This document shows, piece after piece, positions 6,801 to 12,991 of a stretch of 12,991 nt of DNA. Within the stretch, counting starts at the first letter, position 1. The number at the start of each line of letters is the position of its first letter. Location of the stretch: assembly GCA_026770585.1 (NCBI GenBank), contig MU646356.1, positions 803,639 to 816,629 on the forward strand. Direction: 5' to 3'. The DNA is from Baffinella frigidus. Lineage: Eukaryota; Cryptophyceae; Cryptomonadales; Baffinellaceae. The notes under the pieces were generated by a model. The model searched no databases. It worked only from the letters and a program-made list of their open reading frames with translations, and was not told where the DNA came from. The position numbers and the translations under genes were made by a program.

Positions 6801-6861
6801 AATGCGGCGGGGGGTCTCGGGCGCGAAGCCTTAACTCGGCGGGGTCGGCATCGTGTTCAAG
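6801..6861 (+). pseudogene. Duplicated, stop-interrupted copy of the 6603-6706 exon end
   Basis: Reads RRGVSGAKP, then TAA in place of AAA, then LGGVGIVFK, with the same donor AAG/GTACA. It is about 155 bp downstream of the original. The in-frame stop marks it as a dead duplicate. Confidence 0.55.
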
Positions 6862-6869
6862 GTACACAT

Positions 6870-7106
6870 TAGTAATATTTAAATGTGAAGTTATGGGGAT
6901 ACAGTCCCGTGTAGGACGACCGGAGTGACTTTACGGCGTTCGGGAGGCAACTTGGCTAGATTAGGATCCTCACGACGTTAATAGGGCCACGTCCTGAAAA
7001 CCGTGTAGTTAGGCCTACGGTATTGCCTACGGTAGGCCGTAGGGCCCCTAGGACCTAATGTTTCATAGGACCCCTCCTATTTTGTTCAAGGTACCACGCT
7101 ACCTCA
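6870..7106. other. No gene seen; short repeated CCTACGG motif
   Basis: Contains GGCCTACGGTATTGCCTACGG and GGCCGTAGGGCC, giving small hairpin potential near 7013-7050. No coding signal. Confidence 0.4.
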
Positions 7107-7110
7107 AATT

Positions 7111-7250
7111 TCATATGCAGACACTTGAATTTTTTAAACTTGGTTCAATGAAATTTACTACACAGAACGAACTTTGTTAGTAATATCAAAGCAAACGTGT
7201 AGTAATTTTGATTGAAACCAGGTTTATAAATTACAAGTGGTTCCATATGA
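7111..7250. mobile_element. 140-bp fold-back MITE, ACTACAC family (copy 2)
   Basis: Both arms extend about 54 bp from TCATATG/CATATGA ends to the core GAAATTTACTACAC/GTGTAGTAATTTT. Flanking AATT at 7107-7110 and 7251-7254 fits a 4-bp target duplication. The loop carries TTAGTAATATCAAAGC. No ORF. Its outer arms differ from the CCGG-ended members. Confidence 0.75.
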
Positions 7251-7321
7251 AATTGCCCCTCGCAGCATTCTGCCGATCCCCAAAATGCGAGGAACAGCAG
7301 GGATCATACTACCGTACCGTA

Positions 7322-7522
7322 TTGTCGATCTGGGCTTCGCGCGGAATCGAGGTCAGGTCAGGAAATCAGGAAATTTTCCAAAATGGACTTTTATGCTATC
7401 TTAGGCATGGTTTTTATCTCAAAATAGCATCTCCCACCCATAAGATGACACAAAAAGACAAAAAAATGAAAAATGTTGCTGACCTGACCTCGATTTTTTC
7501 CGCGCGGAGCCCAGATCGACAA
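7322..7522. mobile_element. 201-bp fold-back element with TA flanks
   Basis: Ends TTGTCGATCTGGGCT and (reverse complement) TTGTCGATCTGGGCTC. Arms are about 45 bp, including CGCGCGGA and ATCGAGGTCAGGTCAG. TA at 7320-7321 and 7523-7524 fits the 2-bp TA duplication of Tc1/mariner-type MITEs. The interior is AT-rich without an ORF. Confidence 0.7.
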
Positions 7523-7657
7523 TAGTAGATGTCCGTAGCTGGCTACATCTGTTCCGTGTTTAATTTCAAAGAGACAGTTGCAGGGGCGATTTGAGGCCAC
7601 CGTGAGCTGTGCGCGGCACTTATGCCCCTTCACCCGCCTCTAATGGCTTGCGCGGTC

Positions 7658-7797
7658 TCATCCGGAACAATCATGAAATTAAATGAATTTGGGCAACGAA
7701 ATTTACTACACGATTGCTTTACTATTACTAGTATGAGCCGTCTGTGTAGTAAATTTCGTTGCCCGAGCTCATTTACTGGAATGATTATCCCGGATTA
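7658..7797. mobile_element. 140-bp fold-back MITE, ACTACAC family (copy 3)
   Basis: Ends TCATCCGG and CCGGATTA; arms of about 54 bp reach the core GGGCAACGAAATTTACTACAC-type sequence and its exact complement. Flanks GGTC (7654-7657) and GGTC (7798-7801) form a clean 4-bp duplication. The loop holds ACTATTACTAGT, the family loop read in reverse. Confidence 0.8.
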
Positions 7798-7884
7798 GGT
7801 CGCGCTTGGCTGGATTCCGCCTTGTAACACACTGGATTTCGCGATTTTGTGGGTCTTCCCCCACGGAAGACACGTGCGGGAATC

Positions 7885-8001
7885 TAGCTCTGCCTGAGTA
7901 AAATTCGGCTCATTATAAATGTATTTTAGATGCACGTTTGCACTAGATTTCCTGCTTTCCATTTTTTTTATTGTGAGCCCAGTTTTACTCAGGCAGAGTT
8001 A
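7885..8001. mobile_element. Fold-back element with 28-bp arms
   Basis: TAGCTCTGCCTGAGTAAAA (7885 on) is matched by TTTTACTCAGGCAGAGTTA (to 8001), continuing to GGCTCA/TGAGCC. The centre is an AT-rich 61 nt. TA occurs at both ends, compatible with a TA-targeting MITE but not decisive. Confidence 0.65.
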
Positions 8002-8051
8002 GGGAATGTTGATCTTGTTTTGTCATTTCCAGGTCCAGGTCCACGTAGCAG

Positions 8052-8218
8052 TTTCATCTCAGTCAATGTATTTTTAAAAGGGTTTCTCTCACGTCAACTC
8101 CCCCACAAAACCGTTAACTTAATATTTTAATTAGTAAAGAGTAAACAATAACTTGACGATTTTATGGGGGGGTTGACTTTAGAGAAACCCCTTTTTAAAT
8201 ACATTGTCTGAGATTAAG
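8052..8218. mobile_element. Fold-back element with about 65-bp arms
   Basis: Left arm (ATCTCAGTCAATGTATTTTT, GGGTTTCTCT, GTCAACTCCCCC, AAAACCGTTAACTT) is matched in reverse by 8150-8218 (AACTTGACGATTTTATGGGG, GGGTTGAC, AGAGAAACCCC, AATACATTGTCTGAGAT). The centre is about 35 nt. Target duplication not resolved. Confidence 0.7.
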
Positions 8219-8247
8219 TTCTCGCGTGCCGAAGTTTGGGTTGAGGG

Positions 8248-8493
8248 TTGCTCCCTGGCGGTGTGTCGGGCACTCGGGAGAATCGCTACGACTTGATCCG
8301 GGAGCATCATTTCATTGATAGACTCAGGGTTGGGTTGGGAGGCGACACGCGAGAGCAGAAAGATGCTCTAGAGAGTCACCTACCCAGCGTCATATATCAC
8401 CAAGTATACAACGTATACGAAGGTAAACGAAAACGGGCGACGAAATTTACTACACAGAAGGCTCATGCTAGTAATATTAAAGTAATAGTGTAG
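8248..8493 (+). other. ORF judged non-coding: spans a transposon boundary
   Basis: The plus frame reads protein-like (RYDLIREHHFIDRLRVGLGG; SHLPSVIYHQVYNVYEG) and meets a donor-like GTAAAC at about 8432. However, it starts in the 126-bp duplicated unit, crosses the left end of a fold-back element at 8294 and lies mainly in that element's inserted segment. I recognise no family. Confidence 0.3.
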
Positions 8494-8757
8494 TAAATTT
8501 CGTCGCCTATTTTCATTTAATTGAATGATTGTCCCGGACGAGACTGTTCACTGAACCGGGCAGGTTTTGTACCAGGGCGATGGCACACTTTGCAGGCAAA
8601 GTGCCATGAAACCCTGTAGCCGTTCAACAGTCTGGTGAATCGCGTGGGGCACTCGGGAGACTCCTACGACTGTTCACTGAACCGGGCAGGTTTTGCACCA
8701 CACCGGGCAGGCAAAGTACCATAGCACCCTGTAGCCGTTCAACAGTCGGGTGAATCT
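8262..8757. repeat. Two tandem copies of an about 115-bp unit, the first split by a transposon
   Basis: Copy 1 is 8262-8293 plus 8546-8641; copy 2 is 8643-8757. Shared landmarks are GGGCACTCGGGAGA, CTACGACT, GTTCACTGAACCGGGCAGGT, CCCTGTAGCCGTTCAACAGT and GGTGAATC. Each copy is itself partly palindromic (GACTGTTCA versus TTCAACAGTC), and copy 1 contains the hairpin CACTTTGC/GCAAAGTG. Confidence 0.75.
8294..8541. mobile_element. Fold-back MITE, ACTACAC family (copy 4), with an insertion of about 108 bp in its left arm
   Basis: Ends TGATCCGGG and CCCGGACGA; core GGGCGACGAAATTTACTACAC-type arms at 8437-8456 and 8487-8508; loop CTAGTAATATTAAAG. Total 248 bp, i.e. 140 plus 108. The left arm breaks after about 8319 and resumes about 8423. 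Flanks GACT (8290-8293) and GACT (8542-8545). The uninterrupted paralogous site TACGACTGTTCACTG is at 8664-8678. Confidence 0.8.
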
Positions 8758-8789
8758 GGGCTCGGGTAGATTGTGAGACTCCGCTTGAC

Positions 8790-8960
8790 CTAAACCCTAA
8801 ACCCTGAACCCTAAACCCTGGACCCCAAACCCTCAACCCTAAACCCTAAACCCTAAACCCTAAACCCTAAACCCTAAACCCTAAACCCTAAACCCTAAAC
8901 CCTAAACCCGAAACCCTAAACCTTAACCCCTAAACCCTAAACCCTAAACCCTAACCCCTT
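8790..8960. repeat. Telomere-type array, CCCTAAA on the plus strand
   Basis: Includes a near-perfect run of about ten CCCTAAA units (8836-8906) flanked by variant units (CCCTGAA, CCCCAAA, CCTTAAC). Opposite orientation to the arrays at 642-806 and 2697-4110. No evidence of a chromosome end. Confidence 0.9.
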
Positions 8961-9012
8961 TCCCCGAACGCCCAAACAGGGCACGGAATCCGGGGGGTTG
9001 GTGGTATCGTTG

Positions 9013-9040
9013 CTGGCCAAAGGCGGCCCTGCTGAGGTCC
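9013..9040. repeat. 28-bp direct repeat, copy 1
   Basis: CTGGCCAAAGGCGGCCCTGC then TGAGGTCC. Copy 2 at 9225-9252 differs by one base (TTC for TGC). The copies lie 212 bp apart; no coding assignment. Confidence 0.85.
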
Positions 9041-9224
9041 TACCGCGCCAGATTCTTGGAAGGGGTGGCCAAAAGTCAATTTCCCCTGAAGTCAGTGGTT
9101 TTTCAAAAGTCAAAGTCCTATCCTGTAAGGTTCTCGAAACTGCAACCCCCTCCTGGGCTATGGCGTGGTAGCTCTGCCTCACTCGAAAAACGATATTTTG
9201 TAAAGTTGACATGCTGGATTTGCA

Positions 9225-9252
9225 CTGGCCAAAGGCGGCCCTTCTGAGGTCC
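9225..9252. repeat. 28-bp direct repeat, copy 2
   Basis: CTGGCCAAAGGCGGCCCTTC then TGAGGTCC, immediately upstream of the 29-bp tandem array. The stretch between the two copies (9041-9224) shows no convincing gene. It contains CCAAAAGTCAATTTCCC, recurring nearly exactly at about 10335. Confidence 0.85.
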
Positions 9253-9253
9253 G

Positions 9254-9340
9254 CTAGCTCCAGACCCGATTTGATCCGCTTCGTAGCTCCAGACCCGATT
9301 TGATCCTCTTCGTAGCTCCAGCCCCGATTTGATCCTCTTC
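9254..9340. repeat. Three tandem 29-bp units
   Basis: GTAGCTCCAGACCCGATTTG followed by ATCCTCTTC, at 9254-9282, 9283-9311 and 9312-9340, with one or two changes each. No spacers, so this is a minisatellite, not a CRISPR. Confidence 0.9.
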
Positions 9341-9508
9341 GAAGGGGTTGCTTTGAGGGTGCCTAGCTCTGCCTCTCTCGGGTTGGCCGACTATTCTCAG
9401 GTTCGCATGCTGGGTATGCCGCACAAATTCGTCGATTTTGGGGCGGAATAGAGCCCGGGCTCACCAAATTGGTGAACCGGGATAGACTGAGGCAGCGCTA
9501 GAGGTCTG

Positions 9509-9673
9509 ATGTCTCGAACCGCCAAAGAGAGACTCGGCGCCCTGAGCACGGCCTGCGCCTTCTGCCGACATTTGGGACGTGACCTTATCTTCCAACCGAC
9601 ATTTGTGCACGGACAGACCTTGCTCCTGTTTGCTGCTCGATCCTCCCTCGGGACCCTCAACCCTGAACCCTAA
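9509..9673 (+). CDS. Possible 54-codon ORF running into telomere-like repeat
   Basis: From ATG 9509: MSRTAKERLGALSTACAFCR, HLGRDLIFQPTFVHGQTLLL, then FAARSSLGTLNPEP and a stop supplied by CCCTAA. Codons are fairly GC-rich at position 3. An overlapping minus-strand frame (9660-9397) is also open. No family recognised; it may be an exon fragment or chance. Confidence 0.2.
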   Translation: MSRTAKERLGALSTACAFCRHLGRDLIFQPTFVHGQTLLLFAARSSLGTLNPEP

Positions 9674-10015
9674 ACCCTAAACACTGAACCCTAAACCCTA
9701 AACCTTGAACCCTGAACCCTAAACCCTAATCTGTAAACCCTAAACCCTAAACCCTAAACCCTCAACCCTAAACCCTAAAACCTAAACCCTAAACCCCACA
9801 CCCTACACCCCACACCCCACACCCTAAACCCGAAACCCTAAACTCTGAATCCCTACACCTCAAACCCTAAACCTTAAACCCTATAACCTACACCCTGAAC
9901 CCTAAACCCTGAACCCTCACCCGAAACCTTAAACCCTAAACCCTACACCCAAACCCCTAAACCCCAAACCCCAAACCCTGAACCCCAAACCCCAAACCTT
10001 CCGCCCCAAACCCTC
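9656..10015. repeat. Degenerate telomere-type array, CCCTAAA on the plus strand
   Basis: Units CCCTAAA, CCCTGAA, CCCCACA, CCCTACA and CCCGAAA, increasingly degenerate towards the right, ending in CCCCAAACC runs. Same orientation as 8790-8960. From 10016 to 10106 is GC-rich sequence without a feature. Confidence 0.9.
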
Positions 10016-10110
10016 TCTCATCCTGGCGTGCAAACCATGCACCCCACACCCTCATCCCCCAGCCTCCCGGCGCGGAATCTGTCCCACCCTCCTGCGCGAA
10101 CACGCTGACC

Positions 10111-10250
10111 TTATCCGGGGAAACTTATTTTTCTTTCATTTCATGGCAACGAAAATTACTACACAATTTGTTCTTACTAGTAATATTAAAGCATTTGTGT
10201 GGTAATTTTCGTTGCCAGGAAATGAAAGAAAAATAGGGTTTCCCGGACAA
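10111..10250. mobile_element. 140-bp fold-back MITE, ACTACAC family (copy 5)
   Basis: Ends TTATCCGGGG and CCCGGACAA; arms of about 54 bp with TTTTTCTTTCATTTC and GGCAACGAAAATTACTACAC, complemented on the right (GTGTGGTAATTTTCGTTGCC). Flanks GACC (10107-10110) and GACC (10251-10254) give a 4-bp duplication. The loop contains ACTAGTAATATTAAAGC. Confidence 0.85.
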
Positions 10251-10281
10251 GACCCTCATCTGCCACACCCAGGACTTTGAG

Positions 10282-10623
10282 GTGCTAGAGTGGCGTGCAG
10301 GGAAGCCACCCAAGATCAGACGAGCAGCAATTGCAAAAGTCAATTTCCCGGATTTCAGGGGGAATGCACGCCAAAAGTGGATCCAAACTACGAAAATGGT
10401 AGTTTTTAACGTGGATAAGATTTTACAATTGCTCCGCGTAAAATCTAGGGTGGTTGGCCGCGGGAATAACGCGAAATTGGTGACCGTTCACGGTGCTGGT
10501 ACAGAAACGTCCACGTGTAGCAATTCTGCATTGTTCGGCGGGCAACTTCTTAGCGCACTGCTCTACACGTCTATGCAATCCAATCATCGATGGATATTGG
10601 ATACGTATCCAGCAAAACGATGA
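10282..10623 (+). CDS. Unidentified open frame, 113 codons
   Basis: Open from about 10282 to TGA 10621-10623, without ATG at its left end; the first ATG is at about 10396. It includes KMVVFNVDKILQLLRVKSRV and NAKLVTVHGAGTETSTCSNS. Third positions are not GC-rich, unlike the hcp exons, and part of the 5' end (AAAAGTCAATTTCCC) is shared with 9070-9090, suggesting a repeat. I recognise no family; chance or a repeat-derived ORF is quite possible. Confidence 0.25.
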   Translation: MLEWRAGKPPKIRRAAIAKVNFPDFRGNARQKWIQTTKMVVFNVDKILQLLRVKSRVVGRGNNAKLVTVHGAGTETSTCSNSALFGGQLLSALLYTSMQSNHRWILDTYPAKR

Positions 10624-10654
10624 CGGAGGACCCCCCCCGCCGGGTGAGCGGTGA

Positions 10655-10738
10655 GGGGATTTGCTGGTGGGCGGAGGAGGTGGGCGGAGGAGGGGGATTT
10701 GCTGGTGGGCGGAGGAGGGGGATTTGCTGGTGGGCAGA
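10655..10738. repeat. Tandem GGGGATTTGCTGGTGGGC repeat, three units
   Basis: GGGGATTTGCTGGTGGGC starts at 10655, 10693 and 10718, separated by GGAGGAGG-type sequence. Low-complexity ORFs on either strand here are artefacts of the repeat. Confidence 0.85.
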
Positions 10739-10813
10739 TTTGCCGCCACAGATGGCATCCAAACATAAGCTCACGCAACGTCTCTGCTTCAGTAACAGAA
10801 TACCTGACCACAC

Positions 10814-10875
10814 TCTATCCCCGCAGGCGAGTGGCGTGGTGGTGGAAGGGGCCTTGCTGGGGAGCATCGACGATG
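10814..10875 (+). pseudogene. Diverged upstream copy of the PDZ-like exon start
   Basis: After CCCCGCAG it reads ASGVVVEGALLGSIDDAP, parallel to ASGEVEEGDSLVSIDGVP at 10994-11066. GD becomes GA, DGVP becomes DDAP, and there is no donor at the matching place. Duplicated 180 bp upstream; probably dead. Confidence 0.5.
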
Positions 10876-10993
10876 CCCCTGATGATGGAGAAAACAGCCC
10901 CGTTTTCACGGCTACCTCGCTCATAATGAGCAGCCACACCCTAGAACCCTACAGTAGGCGCATGCCTAAAAAGTGCTACGGTGCCCCCCGCAG

Positions 10994-11066
10994 GCGAGTG
11001 GCGAGGTGGAGGAGGGGGACTCGCTGGTGAGCATCGACGGCGTGCCTATCGCGGGCATGAGCGACC
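10994..11066 (+). CDS. PDZ-like domain exon
   Basis: Acceptor CCCCCCGCAG, 24 codons plus one base, then donor GTCAGA. It reads ASGEVEEGDSLVSIDGVPIA then GMSD. This fits the central PDZ pattern (xxSGxxxxGDxIxxVDGxxVxGMS), in which GD and the DG loop are hallmarks. PDZ domains bind C-terminal peptides; partners are unknown. The following intron begins with CCCCGAACCCGAACCC repeats. Phase matches the next candidate exon at 11519. Neighbouring decayed copies of this exon lie at 10814 and 11313. Confidence 0.5.
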
Positions 11067-11312
11067 GTCAGACCCCGAACCCGAACCCCCCCTAGCTCTA
11101 CCTGTGTTTTATTCTGGCCTTTATTTTTTATTCTGACCCCATCCCCAAGTTGGCGAACCATGCCCTTTTATGCCCCCGTTCTCACACCCGTGCAGGAGTC
11201 TTGTTTTACGTGAGACCCCATCCCCGAACCCGAACCCCCTTCAACCGCAAGCCCAGCCACGAACCCGAACCACGATCACCACCGGCGAAATATGGCAACG
11301 GAACCCCAGACG

Positions 11313-11340
11313 GCGTGTGTCCCCATCGCGGGGATGAGCG
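11313..11340 (+). pseudogene. Copy of the PDZ-like exon 3' end with donor
   Basis: Shares CCATCGCGGGGATGAGCGAC (IAGMSD) and the following CCCCGAACCCGAA with 11047-11080, about 272 bp apart. The donor-like GTGAAA replaces GTCAGA. The exon start is not recognisable. Exon end and adjacent C-rich repeat were duplicated together. Confidence 0.55.
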
Positions 11341-11518
11341 ACCGTGAAACCCCGAACCCGAATCGCCCTCAAACGCCTATCCCCGAACCCGAATCCCGAC
11401 CACCCGCGGGAAAACATCCTACAGAACCCCCCGACAGAGGTTTGTCACTTGCGGCAAGCAACGCGAACGGTTTGCCATCGTATCACCCAACAATCCTCCG
11501 CCGAGGGTTCCAACCGAG

Positions 11519-11631
11519 CTGTCCTGTCGCACGATGCATGGCTGAACGATCTCCGCCTGGCAGAGGACCTAGCGAAGCGGCTGCTGGGGCCGCTGGGCAA
11601 GGAGGTCACGCTCGGCCTCGAACGCATACTG
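11519..11631 (+). CDS. PDZ-like domain exon, C-terminal half
   Basis: Acceptor AACCGAG, then two bases plus 37 codons to donor GTGTGG (from 11632). Joined to 10994-11066 in phase, it reads VLSHDAWLNDLRLAEDLAKR then LLGPLGKEVTLGLERIL. The last part fits the PDZ alpha-2 helix and final strand (AxxLLxGPxGxxVxLxxxR). GC-rich third positions support coding. The gene's remaining parts are unknown; 11632-11869 looks like intron with CCTGAACCCC-like repeats. Confidence 0.5.
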
Positions 11632-11869
11632 GTGTGGACGCCCTCCCCTCCAATCGCCCTCCTGAACCCCAACCGCTATCAACCCCAGTTCGCCTCCTCT
11701 GCCACGAAGCTCAGGGTAGCCCCACGCCTCCTCACGAACGCGTGCTGGTATCCCTTTCCCCCTACCCCTAACCTGCACCACTACACCCTACAGCTACAGA
11801 ACGAGCAAATCGTACAGCCTTGCGCCCGTGCTGATAAGGACGCCATCCCCTGCGCTCTAACCTGAACGA

Positions 11870-12367
11870 ATACCTTGGTCGGATAGCGAGAGGGCAAATG
11901 GATCGGGTATTTATTGGATTCAGTGCCCATATGGACACTGGATCCCCCACAAGGTGGACACGAGTCGTTCCATTTTTTGCATTCTTAGGCTGGCTTCTAT
12001 GTGTCGACAAAATACAGAATTCGCAATTCAAAGTGGCCGTAAAACGTTTGACGGCCACTTTGAGCTCGAATTGTGTTGAACATAATGAAACGTTGCGACT
12101 TTAATTGAATTGTGTTCAGCAGCAAGAGTTTTCAATACTCGCAACGTTTCGACATAATTCTCCTTGCACCTTGAAAGAGTCACGGTCTCAAAACTGTTTT
12201 ATGGCTGAAGCGTTATGGTTTGCTTGAAAATCTGCCTGGATTCGAAATAGCTCAAAGTCAATAAGCGACTTTGAATTGTGTATTTCGCGAATGAAAAAGA
12301 CACATAGAATCCGCCCTTACCCGAAGCAAAAATATCCGTTTGCGCCCACGCTATCCGACTAAGGATA
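11870..12367. mobile_element. 492-bp nested fold-back element with ATA flanks
   Basis: The left end CCTTGGTCGGATAGCG (from 11873) is complemented by CGCTATCCGACTAAGG (to 12364). ATA at 11870-11872 and 12365-12367 fits a 3-bp duplication. Further paired blocks lie inside: TTCTATGTGTC/GACACATAGAA, CAATTCAAAGT/ACTTTGAATTG, CAAAGTGGCCGT/ACGGCCACTTTG and GAAACGTTGCGA/CGCAACGTTTC. No ORF of transposase size, so non-autonomous. Confidence 0.7.
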
Positions 12368-12577
12368 CCCTACAGCTGCAGAACGGCCAACCTCTGAAAC
12401 CGCAGAACGACTGAACCCTAACGCCTCGAGCGCGTAACGGTATCCCTTTGCCCCACCACCTAAGCTACGACGGCGCGAACGCGTGCACCGTTGCCACTCG
12501 AGGCTAGAAATGCGACCATGCCCGTGACTAGTACTAAATTTAACAATCCCACGTTGAAAATACCCCATCTTCCAGCC
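12368..12577. other. No gene seen; segment partly repeated from 11750-11806
   Basis: CCCTACAGCTGCAGAACGG (12368 on) resembles 11784-11803 (CCCTACAGCTACAGAACGA), and GGTATCCCTTTGCCCC (about 12439) resembles 11749-11764 (GGTATCCCTTTCCCCC). This suggests an old duplication with the two blocks in swapped order around the fold-back element. Confidence 0.45.
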
Positions 12578-12717
12578 TTATCCGGGGAAACCTATTTTTC
12601 TTTCATTTGATTCCAATGAAAATTACTACACGAATGATCTAACATCACTGGTAAGAACGAATTGTGGAGTAATTTTCATTGCCATCAAATGAAGGAAAAT
12701 TAGGTTTCCCCGGATAG
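12578..12717. mobile_element. 140-bp fold-back MITE, ACTACAC family (copy 6)
   Basis: Ends TTATCCGGGG and CCCCGGATAG; arms with AAACCTATTTTTCTTTCATT and ATGAAAATTACTACAC, complemented on the right with a few changes. Exactly the length of copies 2, 3 and 5. Flanks AGCC and TGTC do not match, so its target duplication has decayed or rearranged. Closest to the copy at 10111. Confidence 0.8.
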
Positions 12718-12940
12718 TGTCCTCTCTGCTTGGTTTCTGTCTGACCGTGGCCGTTCTCTGTGAAGAATGCACGGTGTTTCCCCTGTTGCTGAGATGTGAA
12801 ATGAAATGTATTGGCGTTGTCAGGAGCAGGAGCTGGGCGGACCATCGGAAAACTCCCGCAATTTTCGTTCAAAAAGGGGGCAGTTTCCCCCCCCAACTCC
12901 TAACCTTTCCCCGCGCAGGAGGGAGGTAAGGCGATGATCG
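12718..12940. other. No supported gene
   Basis: A plus frame is open to 12929 but has no ATG near its left end and no recognised domain. GCGCAG at about 12916 and GTAAGG at about 12926 resemble splice signals around a tiny segment. Confidence 0.3.
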
Positions 12941-12948
12941 TATCCGCG

Positions 12949-12991
12949 ACACACTCTCTCTACCTCTCTCTACCTCTCTCTCCCTCTCTCA
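12949..12991. repeat. CT-rich microsatellite
   Basis: CACTCTCTCTACCTCTCTCT-type repeats run to the right edge. Confidence 0.9.

Noticed and set aside
9254-9340. Three regular 29-bp repeats suggesting a CRISPR
   Set aside because: The units are directly adjacent with no spacers, and the DNA is eukaryotic.
10396-10623. Alba-like or other nucleic-acid-binding protein in the ORF with LVTVHGAGTETST
   Set aside because: The resemblance is limited to a few Gly residues and hydrophobics; codon use does not support coding, and part of the frame is a dispersed repeat.
10571-10939. Pro-rich minus-strand ORFs
   Set aside because: They are shadows of the GGGGATTTGCTGGTGGGC tandem repeat.
12717-12929. 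Plus-strand ORF with a hydrophobic start
   Set aside because: No ATG near the left end, no family, and it begins at the edge of a transposon.

Overview
The window is nuclear DNA of a eukaryote, most likely an alga or other protist. Genes are split by GT-AG introns, the 5' end of one gene encodes an Arg-rich organelle-type leader, and there are long runs of TTTAGGG/CCCTAAA, the plant/algal-type telomere heptamer. Coding exons favour G or C at the third position, while most of the DNA between them is repeats. I cannot name the species.

Layout. (1) 1-2291, minus strand: the first six recognisable exons (about 200 codons) of a hybrid cluster protein gene (Hcp, prismane/hydroxylamine reductase family), running off the left edge. 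Its introns hold telomere-like heptamers (introns 3, 4 and the start of 6) or polypyrimidine tracts (intron 2). Several exons have decayed partial copies in neighbouring introns. (2) 2292-2640: a short candidate exon on the plus strand, divergent from hcp. (3) 2697-4110: 1.4 kb of degenerate TTTAGGG-like repeats, bordered at 4207-4244 by a second, splice-site-preserving copy of hcp exon 4. (4) 4250-8760: mostly non-coding and packed with fold-back elements. It also holds a possible minus-strand gene (about 5408-6130) and a duplicated exon (6603-6706 and 6801-6861) that may be the first half of a PDZ domain. (5) 8790-10015: telomere-like arrays in the opposite orientation, CCCTAAA on the plus strand, around a block of short tandem repeats. 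(6) 10282-11865: an unidentified ORF and two exons that together resemble the second half of a PDZ domain. (7) 11870-12991: a 492-bp nested fold-back element, another 140-bp element and a CT-rich end.

The most striking unnamed component is a family of small palindromic elements at 7111-7250, 7658-7797, 8294-8541, 10111-10250 and 12578-12717, with a related copy near 5357-5492. Four are exactly 140 bp and one is 140 bp plus an insertion of about 108 bp. They share an inner ACTACAC/GTGTAGT core, a loop resembling CTAGTAATATTAAAGC and TNATCCGG-like ends. Four carry matching 4-bp flanks (AATT, GGTC, GACT, GACC). One interrupts a unit whose uninterrupted paralogue lies just downstream. They look like non-autonomous DNA transposons (MITEs).

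The second recurrent theme is exon ends duplicated next to telomere-like repeats, in both the hcp and the PDZ-like gene.
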